NCBI RefSeq assembly: GCF_000959445.1
Contig: NZ_CP009631.1
Span: forward strand, 1,550,001-1,614,000
Direction of reading: 5' to 3'
Origin: Burkholderia vietnamiensis LMG 10929
Lineage (GTDB): Bacteria > Pseudomonadota > Gammaproteobacteria > Burkholderiales > Burkholderiaceae
DNA: 64,000 nucleotides
In this document: piece after piece, positions 57,659-64,000 of the stretch
Layout of the letters: each line of letters begins with the position of its first letter
Numbering within the stretch: the first letter of the stretch is position 1
Position numbers and translations under genes: made by a program
Notes under the pieces: generated by a model
The model's database searches: none
What the model saw: the letters and a program-made list of their open reading frames with translations, nothing else
Told to the model about the DNA's origin: nothing

Positions 57659-58846
57659 ATGACGCTTCGAGGAATCGTCTGGCTCGCGATCCTGTTCGCG
57701 ATCGCCGCGGCACTCGCCACCGTCGGCCGCTTCGACGCGGGGCAGGTGCTGCTCGTCTATCCGCCGTACCGTGTCGACGTGTCGCTGAACCTGTTCGTGA
57801 TCGGCATCGTCGTGCTGTTCATCGTCGTCTATGCGCTGATGCGCATCGTGCGCAACATCTGGCTGATGCCGCGGCGCGTCGCCGCGTATCGTGCGCGTGC
57901 GCGCAACGAGAAGGCGCAGTCGTCGCTGCGCGATGCGATCGCGAATCTGTACGCGGGCCGCTTCTCGCGCGCCGAGAAGGCCGCGCGCGATGCGATGGCG
58001 GTCGACGCGAACCAGGGTGCGGCGAGTCTCGTCGCCGCGACCGCCGCGCACCGCATGCACGAGTACACGCGTCGCGACGACTGGCTGTCGAAGGTCGACG
58101 CGCCCGAATGGCAGGACGCGCGGCTGCTCGCGACGGCCGACATGCGCGCCGATGCACGCGACGCCGACGGTGCGCTCGCCGCGCTGGCCGATTTGCAGGC
58201 GGGCGGCAAGCGCATCCACGCGCAGCAGGTCGCGCTGCGTGCGCAGCAGCAGCTGAAGAACTGGGCCGAGGTGCTGAAGCTGGCGAAGGCGCTTGAGAAG
58301 CGCGACGCGCTGCATCCGGCCGCCGCGGTCCGGCTGCGCCAGCAGGCGGCCGAGAATCTGCTGCGCGAGCGTTGGCACGATGCGGACGCGCTGCTCGAAG
58401 TGTGGCAGTCGCTGTCGGCGCTCGAGCGCCAGTCGCCGCGCCTCGCCGATCTCGCGGCCGAGCTCCTGGTGTCGCTGGAGCGCCGCACGGAGGCGCGCCG
58501 CATCGTCGAGGATGCGCTTGCGCACAACTGGGATGCGCGGCTGTTGCGCCGCTATCCGGACACGGCCGGCAACGACGCGCTGCCGCTGATCCAGAGGGCC
58601 GAGGGCTGGAAGAAGGATCATCCGGACGATGCCGACCTGCTGTTCGCGCTCGGCCGGCTGTGCCAGCAACAGCAGCTGTGGGGCAAGGCGCAGTCGTTCC
58701 TGGAGGCCGCGCTGAAGCAGGCCGACAACGACGCGCTGAAGGTGCGCACGCATCGCGCGCTGGCCCGCCTGTTCGAGCATCTCGGCGAAACCGACAAGGC
58801 CGCGAAGCACTATCGCGAAAGCGCGCTCGCGATCACGACGGTGTGA
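57659..58846 (+). CDS. hemY: HemY-type heme biosynthesis membrane protein
   Basis: A 395-residue protein with two N-terminal helices (about residues 5-23 and 42-63), the HemY N-terminal domain and a C-terminal TPR-like helical region (LGRLCQQQQLWGKAQSFLEAAL near the end). In proteobacteria it is linked to late heme synthesis in an unclear way; it is not the Bacillus protoporphyrinogen oxidase also called HemY. It is the last gene of the hemC-hemDX-hemY operon and is followed by a terminator. Confidence 0.92.
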   Translation: MTLRGIVWLAILFAIAAALATVGRFDAGQVLLVYPPYRVDVSLNLFVIGIVVLFIVVYALMRIVRNIWLMPRRVAAYRARARNEKAQSSLRDAIANLYAGRFSRAEKAARDAMAVDANQGAASLVAATAAHRMHEYTRRDDWLSKVDAPEWQDARLLATADMRADARDADGALAALADLQAGGKRIHAQQVALRAQQQLKNWAEVLKLAKALEKRDALHPAAAVRLRQQAAENLLRERWHDADALLEVWQSLSALERQSPRLADLAAELLVSLERRTEARRIVEDALAHNWDARLLRRYPDTAGNDALPLIQRAEGWKKDHPDDADLLFALGRLCQQQQLWGKAQSFLEAALKQADNDALKVRTHRALARLFEHLGETDKAAKHYRESALAITTV

Positions 58847-58875
58847 CGCGCGCGGCGCGCGTTCGCCGCACGATC

Positions 58876-58912
58876 AAAAGCCCCGAACGCCTTCCGGCTT
58901 CGGGGCTTTTTT
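58876..58912. terminator. Terminator between hemY and the MFS gene
   Basis: AAAAGCCCCGAA and TTCGGGGCTTTT pair across a 10-base loop, with six T in a row on the plus strand. The flanking genes are convergent. Confidence 0.93.
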
Positions 58913-58971
58913 GCGCGTGTGCGCGGCTGGCCGGCGGGGCGGCGGCCGGCCGCGGCGTCACGCCGCGCGCC

Positions 58972-60276
58972 TCATTTGTCGACGAGCCGCTTCGGCACCG
59001 ACAGCGCGAGCAGGCCGCCGAGCACGAGGAACGCGGCGAGCAGATACATGCCGGCATCGTTGGCGCCCGTCGCCTGCTTGAGCCAGCCCATCATGTATGG
59101 GCTCAGGAAGCCCGCGAGGTTGCCGATCGAGTTGATCATCGCGATGCCGGCCGCGGCCGCCGCGCCGCCGAGGAACGCCGTCGGCAGGCTCCAGAACAGC
59201 GGCAGCGTCGTGAGGATGCCGATCGTCGCGAGCGTGAGGCCGAGCATCGCCAGCGCCGTCTCGTGCGCCCACATCACCGACAGCACGAGCCCGAGCGCGC
59301 CGATCGCGGCCGGGATCGCGAGGTGCCAGCGCCGCTCGCGCCGCTTGTCCGCGCTGCGCGCGATCAGGATCATCGCGACCACCGCCGCCGCATACGGAAT
59401 CGCGGACAGCAGGCCGATCTTCAGCGTGTCGGTCACGCCGGTCGCCTTGATGATCGTCGGCAACCAGAAGCCCACGCCGTACAGCCCCATCACGAACGAG
59501 AAGTAGATCAGCGCCATCAGCCACACGCGCGGGCTCGACATCACGGCGCCGAGCGCGAGGTCTTGCTTGGTCGCTTCCTCCGCGTCGACGTTGCGCGCGA
59601 GCAGCGCCTTTTCCTCGTCGGTGAGCCACGCCGCGCGCGCGATGCGGTCGTCGAGCGCGAAGAACACCAGCACGCCGGCCAGCACCGACGGAATCCCCTC
59701 GAGCAGGAACAGCCATTGCCAGCCGTGCCAGCCGCTCACGCCGTTGAACGCCTTCAGGATGAAGCCGGAGAGCGGCCCGCCGATCACGCCGGACAGCGCG
59801 ACGGCCGTCATGAAGAAGGTGGTCATCCGGCCGCGCCGGTGCGCGGGATACCAGTACGTGAGGTACAGGATCACGCCGGGGAAGAAGCCGGCCTCGGCGA
59901 CGCCGAGCAGGAAGCGCATCACGTAGAACATCGCGGGTGTCGTGACGAACATCGTCAGGATCGAGATCACGCCCCACGTGGCCATGATGCGTGCGATCCA
60001 CACGCGCGCGCCGACCTTGTGCAGGATGATGTTGCTCGGCACCTCGAACAGGAAGTAGCCGAAGAAGAAGATCCCGGCACCGAGCCCGTAGACGGTATCG
60101 CTCAGATTCAGGTCGCTCGCCATCTGCAGCTTCGCGAAACCGACGTTGACGCGATCGAGATACGCGACCACGTAGCACAGCAGCAGGAGCGGCGTGAGCC
60201 GCCACGACACCTTGCGGTAGGTCGCTTCCTCGAATGCGCCGGACGAGCCCGGCAGCGAATGCGTCGATGTTGCCAT
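58972..60276 (-). CDS. MFS transporter, anion:cation symporter type
   Basis: A 434-residue inner-membrane carrier with twelve hydrophobic helices. The opening RVNVGFAKLQMASDL, the loop-2 signature LPHKVGARVWIAR-like segment and GVAEAGFFPGVI are typical of the ACS family, which imports organic anions such as tartrate, phthalate, glucarate or hydroxyphenyl acids. It is the last gene of a three-gene cluster with an aldehyde dehydrogenase and a short-chain dehydrogenase on the same strand, which suggests it imports their substrate. ATG at 60276 behind AGGAGAC. Confidence 0.88.
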   Translation of the reverse strand: MATSTHSLPGSSGAFEEATYRKVSWRLTPLLLLCYVVAYLDRVNVGFAKLQMASDLNLSDTVYGLGAGIFFFGYFLFEVPSNIILHKVGARVWIARIMATWGVISILTMFVTTPAMFYVMRFLLGVAEAGFFPGVILYLTYWYPAHRRGRMTTFFMTAVALSGVIGGPLSGFILKAFNGVSGWHGWQWLFLLEGIPSVLAGVLVFFALDDRIARAAWLTDEEKALLARNVDAEEATKQDLALGAVMSSPRVWLMALIYFSFVMGLYGVGFWLPTIIKATGVTDTLKIGLLSAIPYAAAVVAMILIARSADKRRERRWHLAIPAAIGALGLVLSVMWAHETALAMLGLTLATIGILTTLPLFWSLPTAFLGGAAAAAGIAMINSIGNLAGFLSPYMMGWLKQATGANDAGMYLLAAFLVLGGLLALSVPKRLVDK

Positions 60277-60418
60277 GTTGTCTCCTGTCCTTTCTTGTCG
60301 TGGGTCGTGATGGGCCGGATCGGGCGCGCGGGCGCGCGATCCGGTGTCGTGCGAAGCATGGCCGGTGCGTGACGCCGGCGCCGGCCGGCAGCGGCGGCGC
60401 GGCGCCGTTGCCGTCGTG

Positions 60419-61177
60419 CTAGATGCAGCGGCCGCCGTCGACTTCGAGGCAGACGCCCGTGATGAACTCGGCTTCGTCGGATGCAAGGTAGAGCGCGGCG
60501 TTCGCGATGTCCTGCGGCGTCGAGAAGCGGCCGAGCGGAATCGTCGACAGGAACCGGCGGCGGTTTTCGGGCGTGTCCTCGCAGCCCATGAACTCGGTCA
60601 TCAGGCCCGTTTCGCCGAGCACCGGGTTGATGCAGTTCACGCGGATCCGGTCGGGGCCGAGCTCGGCTGCGAGCGACTTGCTGGCGGTGATCATCGCGCC
60701 CTTCGTGCTGTTGTACCAGACGAGGCCGGGGCGCGGCCGCACGCCGGCCGTCGATGCGACGTTGACGAACACGCCGCCGCCCTGCGCGCGGAAGTACGGG
60801 ACGAAGGTCTGCACGCTCCAGAACAGGCTCTTCATGTTCACCGCGTACACGCGATCGAATTCGGCTTCCGTCACGTCGAGCACCGGCTTGTTGCGGTGCG
60901 TGGTGCCCGCGTTGTTGACGACGATCTGCACCGCATGGAAATCGTCGAGCGCGGCCTGCAGCAGCGCACGCCAGTCGGCGTCGCGCGACACGTCGCCGGC
61001 GAATGCGATCGCCTTGCCGCCGGCCAGCGCGATCTCGCTCGCCACGCGCTCGGCCGCCGCGCCGTTCAGGTCGTTGACGACGACGTTCGCGCCTTCGCGC
61101 GCATACGTCTTCGCGATCCCTTCGCCGAAGCCCGAGCCGCCGCCCGTGACGACGGCCGTCTTGCCGCTCAACCGCAT
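60419..61177 (-). CDS. Short-chain dehydrogenase/reductase (SDR)
   Basis: A 252-residue classical SDR. The cofactor loop TGGGSGFG is at residues 11-18, NNAG at 88-91, and the catalytic S142, Y155 and K159 are in place. N-33/D-36 residues after the second strand (VVNDLNG) suggest NAD. Best matches by eye are glucose-1-dehydrogenase and 3-oxoacyl reductase types. It lies between the transporter and an aldehyde dehydrogenase, so the pair may oxidise an alcohol to an acid. Confidence 0.9.
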   Translation of the reverse strand: MRLSGKTAVVTGGGSGFGEGIAKTYAREGANVVVNDLNGAAAERVASEIALAGGKAIAFAGDVSRDADWRALLQAALDDFHAVQIVVNNAGTTHRNKPVLDVTEAEFDRVYAVNMKSLFWSVQTFVPYFRAQGGGVFVNVASTAGVRPRPGLVWYNSTKGAMITASKSLAAELGPDRIRVNCINPVLGETGLMTEFMGCEDTPENRRRFLSTIPLGRFSTPQDIANAALYLASDEAEFITGVCLEVDGGRCI

Positions 61178-61246
61178 GGTTTGTCTCCTGTGTTGGAAGA
61201 GTGCAGGGTGCGCCGCTGCCGGCTGCTTCCGCCCGCGCGGCGCGGT

Positions 61247-62686
61247 TCAGCCGTGCCGGATCGCGATCGTCTTCAGCGCGGTGAAGCCGTACAGCGCCTC
61301 GAAGCCTTTCTCGCGCCCGTGGCCCGAATGGCCGACGCCGCCGAACGGCAGCTCGACGCCGCCGCCCGCGCCGTAGTTGTTGATGAACACCTGGCCCGCG
61401 CGCACGCGCCGCGCGAGGCGCAGCTGGCGCGCGCCGTCGCGCGTCCAGATGCCGGCGACGAGCCCGTACGGCGTGCCGTTCGCGAGCGCGACGGCTTCTT
61501 CCTCGTCGACGAAGCGCATCGCCGCGAGCACCGGGCCGAATACTTCCTCCTGCGCGAGCCGATGCGACGGCGGGACGTCGCGCAGCAGCGCGGGCGCCTG
61601 GTAGAAGCCGCTTTCCGGCGCGTCGGCGACGACCTGGCCTTGCGCGGCCATCGGAATGCCGTCGTGCTGCGCATCGGACAGGAAATCCCAGACGCGCTGC
61701 TGCTGCTTCGCGTTGATCAGCGGGCCGCAGTCGAGGTCCGCGCGGCTCGGGCCGACGCGCAGCGCGTTGAACGCGGTGGCGAGCCGCTCGACCAGCGGCT
61801 CGTAGGCCGCATGCTCGATCAGCACGCGGCTGCCGGCCGAGCAGGTCTGCCCGCCGTTCTGCACGATCGCCGACACGAGCACCGGCAGAGCGGCGTCGAG
61901 GTCGGCGTCGGCGAACACGATCTGGGGCGATTTGCCGCCGAGCTCGAGCGTGACGGGCACGTGATTCTCGGCGGCCATCTGGGCGACCAGCTTGCCGGTC
62001 GCGGGCGAGCCGGTGAACGAGATGTGGTCGATGCCGGGGTGGCGCGCGAGCGCGGCACCGGCTTCGTGACCGTAGCCGGTGACGACGTTCAGCGCACCGG
62101 CCGGCAGCCCGGCCTCGATAGCCAGCTCGGCGACGCGCAGCACCGACAGGCATGCGTCCTCGGCCGGTTTCACGACGCACGCGTTGCCGGCGGCCAGCGC
62201 CGCGCCGACGCTGCGCCCGAAGATCTGCATCGGGTAATTCCACGGCACGATGTGGCCGGTGACGCCATGCGGCTCACGCACCGTCAGCACCGTGTAGCCG
62301 GCTTGGTAGGGAAGCGTCTCGCCGTGCAGCTTGTCGGCGGCGCCCGCGTAGAACTCGAAATAGCGCGCGAGCGCGGCGGCGTCCGCGCGCGCCTGCTTCA
62401 GCGGCTTGCCGGTATCGCGCGCCTCGATCGTCGCGAGTTCTTCGATGCAATCGGTGACGCGCGCGGACAGCCGCATCAGCACGCGGCCGCGCTCGGCGGC
62501 GCTCGCCGCGCCCCACGGGCCCGCGAAGGCGTCGCGCGCCGCGGCGACGGCGCGCTCGATGTCCGGCGCCGTGCCGCGCGCGATCGTCGCGAACGGCCGG
62601 CCGTCGGACGGGTCGACGACGGCAATCGGCTCCAGCTGCGCGGGCAGCGTCCATTCGCCTGCGATGAAGTGCTTCGCCTGTTCCAT
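61247..62686 (-). CDS. NAD-dependent aldehyde dehydrogenase
   Basis: A 479-residue aldehyde dehydrogenase. The nucleophile C282 in GGQTCSAGS and the general base E248 in LELGGKSP are intact, and PWNYPMQIF is the co-factor-binding stretch. It belongs to the broad betaine/gamma-aminobutyraldehyde dehydrogenase group; the true substrate is unknown. It is first in a three-gene group with the SDR (69 bp later) and the MFS transporter. No regulator gene is adjacent. Confidence 0.92.
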   Translation of the reverse strand: MEQAKHFIAGEWTLPAQLEPIAVVDPSDGRPFATIARGTAPDIERAVAAARDAFAGPWGAASAAERGRVLMRLSARVTDCIEELATIEARDTGKPLKQARADAAALARYFEFYAGAADKLHGETLPYQAGYTVLTVREPHGVTGHIVPWNYPMQIFGRSVGAALAAGNACVVKPAEDACLSVLRVAELAIEAGLPAGALNVVTGYGHEAGAALARHPGIDHISFTGSPATGKLVAQMAAENHVPVTLELGGKSPQIVFADADLDAALPVLVSAIVQNGGQTCSAGSRVLIEHAAYEPLVERLATAFNALRVGPSRADLDCGPLINAKQQQRVWDFLSDAQHDGIPMAAQGQVVADAPESGFYQAPALLRDVPPSHRLAQEEVFGPVLAAMRFVDEEEAVALANGTPYGLVAGIWTRDGARQLRLARRVRAGQVFINNYGAGGGVELPFGGVGHSGHGREKGFEALYGFTALKTIAIRHG

Positions 62687-62835
62687 GCGTGCTCCTGTCT
62701 CCGGGTGGGCGCGTACCGCGGGTGCCGCGGCGGCCGTGCATCGCGGCCGCCGTGCGGCATCGCTCGCGGTCAGTGGCAGAACGTCCGGACCGATTATCAC
62801 GCCGATCGTCATCCGGACGCCACCGGTCGATTGGC

Positions 62836-62841
62836 TATAAT
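62836..62841 (+). promoter_or_regulatory. -10 element of the ppa promoter
   Basis: A perfect TATAAT (GGCTATAATGG) 85 bp before the ppa ATG; the matching -35 position (CCGGAC) is poor. Transcription would start near 62848. Confidence 0.55.
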
Positions 62842-62925
62842 GGCGCATTCCCTGCGGGGAGGCCCGCGGCCGCGCACCGGTCGAGGCACCCTGCGCCGCA
62901 TTCCCATCGACCAACAGAGAGCGCT

Positions 62926-63453
62926 ATGAGCTTCAATCATGTTCCGGCCGGCAAGGACCTGCCGCACGATTTCAACGTGATCATCGAGATCCCCGCGCAA
63001 AGCGATCCGGTGAAGTACGAAGCCGACAAGGAGCTGGGCCTCCTCGTCGTCGACCGCTTCATCGGTACCGGCATGCGTTATCCGGTGAACTACGGCTACA
63101 TCCCGCAGACGCTGTCGGGCGACGGCGATCCGGTTGACGTGCTGGTGATCACGCCGTTCCCGCTGCTGGCCGGCTCGATCGTGCGTTCGCGCGTGCTCGG
63201 CATGCTGCAGATGACCGACGAGTCGGGCGTCGACGCGAAGCTCGTCGCGGTGCCGCACGACAAGGTCTGCCCGATGACGGCGAACCTGAAGTCGATCGAC
63301 GACGTGCCCGAGTATCTGAAGGACCAGATCAAGCACTTCTTCGAGCAATACAAGGCGCTCGAGAAGGGCAAGTGGGTGAAGGTCGAAGGCTGGGCCGGCA
63401 TCGACGCCGCGCACAAGGAAATCGCCGACGGCGCTGCGAACTACAAGAAGTAA
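62926..63453 (+). CDS. ppa: Inorganic pyrophosphatase
   Basis: A 175-residue family I pyrophosphatase that hydrolyses pyrophosphate and so drives reactions such as tRNA charging and ATP sulfurylase. The metal-binding motif DGDPVDVLV holds D66, D68 and D71, and Y31, R44, K106-type and KxxK segments are present. ATG at 62926 behind AGAGAG. A terminator follows at 63493-63528. Confidence 0.97.
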   Translation: MSFNHVPAGKDLPHDFNVIIEIPAQSDPVKYEADKELGLLVVDRFIGTGMRYPVNYGYIPQTLSGDGDPVDVLVITPFPLLAGSIVRSRVLGMLQMTDESGVDAKLVAVPHDKVCPMTANLKSIDDVPEYLKDQIKHFFEQYKALEKGKWVKVEGWAGIDAAHKEIADGAANYKK

Positions 63454-63492
63454 GCCGAATGGCCGGCTTCGCGGCCGGTTCGCTCGCATCGC

Positions 63493-63528
63493 AAACCGCG
63501 CGTGTCTCGTCAGGAGGCCGCGCGGTTT
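63493..63528 (+). terminator. Terminator of ppa
   Basis: AAACCGCGCG (63493-63502) pairs with CGCGCGGTTT (63519-63528), followed by TTGTTTTG. It overlaps the stop of the convergent Lys/Ala-rich gene. Confidence 0.82.
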
Positions 63529-64000
63529 TGTTTTGTGTGCGGTTTGCCGCGGGCGCCGGGCGGGCGCGGTGCGGCGGAGGGCGGTGCGGATTGCGCGCGT
63601 TTCGCGGCGGTCGTGCGGCGGGGGGCGGTGGTGACGGGTGGGGTTGCGGCGTCCTTCGCAGCGGGTTTGGCGTCGGGCTTCGCACCCGACCTTGCGCCGG
63701 ACTTCTCGTCGGATTTCGCTCGGAGCTTTGCGTCGGAGTTGGCCTGCGGCTTGGCAGCGGGCCTCGCACCTGGCCTCCTGCCGGACTTCACACCGGGCTT
63801 GGCGTCGGACTTGGCTTGCGGCTTGGCGGCGGGCTTCGAGCCTGGCCTCGCGTCGGACTTCTTGTCGGACTTGGCGTCGGGCTTCGCATCTGACTTGGCA
63901 CCGCGCCTCACCCCGGACTTCGCTCGCGACTTCTGCGCGTCGCCGGCCGACACCGCGCTTTCTTTCGCGTTCTTCGCGCCGCCCGACGCGACGCTTGCCA
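63510..64000 (-). CDS. C-terminal part of a Lys/Ala/Ser-rich low-complexity protein (runs off window)
   Basis: At least 162 codons open at the right edge, reading minus, with the stop at 63510-63512. The sequence is strongly basic and repetitive, with units like AKSDAK, KPAAKPQAK and KSGAR, resembling histone H1-like or AlgP-type tails. The last 35 residues are Pro/Arg/Thr-rich. The start lies beyond 64000, so this may be only the disordered tail of a larger enzyme. A GTG at 63953 could start a shorter form. Function cannot be assigned from this part. Confidence 0.65.
   Translation of the reverse strand, partial: ASVASGGAKNAKESAVSAGDAQKSRAKSGVRRGAKSDAKPDAKSDKKSDARPGSKPAAKPQAKSDAKPGVKSGRRPGARPAAKPQANSDAKLRAKSDEKSGARSGAKPDAKPAAKDAATPPVTTAPRRTTAAKRAQSAPPSAAPRPPGARGKPHTKQNRAAS

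Overview
The window is high-GC (roughly two thirds G+C) single-copy chromosomal DNA with the gene content and order of a Burkholderia, most likely Burkholderia cepacia complex, chromosome 1. Supporting evidence: the cys operon with a DUF934 gene and an Fe-S type CysH, the pepA-holC-DUF2486 string, the fused hemDX gene, zapA next to 6S RNA, DUF3460 beside scpA, and late cobalamin genes behind a B12 riboswitch. Coding is dense on both strands. No tRNA, rRNA, transposase, prophage, CRISPR array or plasmid-type gene was seen. Species assignment is inference.

Layout. 1-6.8 kb: start of a CysB-type regulator, divergent from a six-gene assimilatory sulfate reduction operon (cysI, DUF934, cysH, cysD, cysN, SUMT) that also makes the siroheme precursor its reductase needs. 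6.9-9.5 kb: cbiX, then lptG and lptF for LPS export. 9.6-12.8 kb: pepA, holC, a DUF2486 gene and a small periplasmic cytochrome c. 12.9-14.4 kb: the decayed tail of a LysR regulator, then lgt. 14.5-16.9 kb: a SIMPL-domain protein, an EVE-domain protein, 6S RNA, zapA and a ZapB-like coiled-coil gene.

17.0-27.1 kb is a cobalamin island. A good promoter and a cobalamin riboswitch lead btuC-btuD-cobT-cobS-cobC. The convergent group cobU-cbiB-cobD-btuF lies on the other strand, and cobQ is divergent from cobU. Together they take up corrinoids and complete adenosylcobalamin by adding the aminopropanol arm and the lower ligand. No corrin-ring genes beyond SUMT/CbiX are present here. 27.4-31.4 kb: DoxX, an orphan ParA, panD, panC, scpA and DUF3460. 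31.6-37.6 kb: the tamA-tamB pair for outer-membrane protein assembly.

37.7-49.1 kb: metG, an OmpA-type lipoprotein, the Mrp/ApbC Fe-S carrier, a SodC-fold lipoprotein that has lost most metal ligands, dcd, an AdiA-type decarboxylase with an LprI-like secreted protein, a HAD phosphatase and argH. 49.2-58.9 kb: an XRE regulator divergent from a methyltransferase, ppc, and hemC-hemDX-hemY. 59-62.7 kb: a catabolic-looking cluster (aldehyde dehydrogenase, SDR, MFS transporter). 62.9-64 kb: ppa, then the low-complexity Lys/Ala-rich C-terminus of a gene that runs off the window.

Nothing in the window amounts to a wholly new system. The observations most worth a second look are the metal-ligand-poor SodC lipoprotein, the LysR remnant upstream of lgt, the long leader after the B12 riboswitch, several short GC-rich tandem repeats and the truncated Lys/Ala-rich gene at the right edge.
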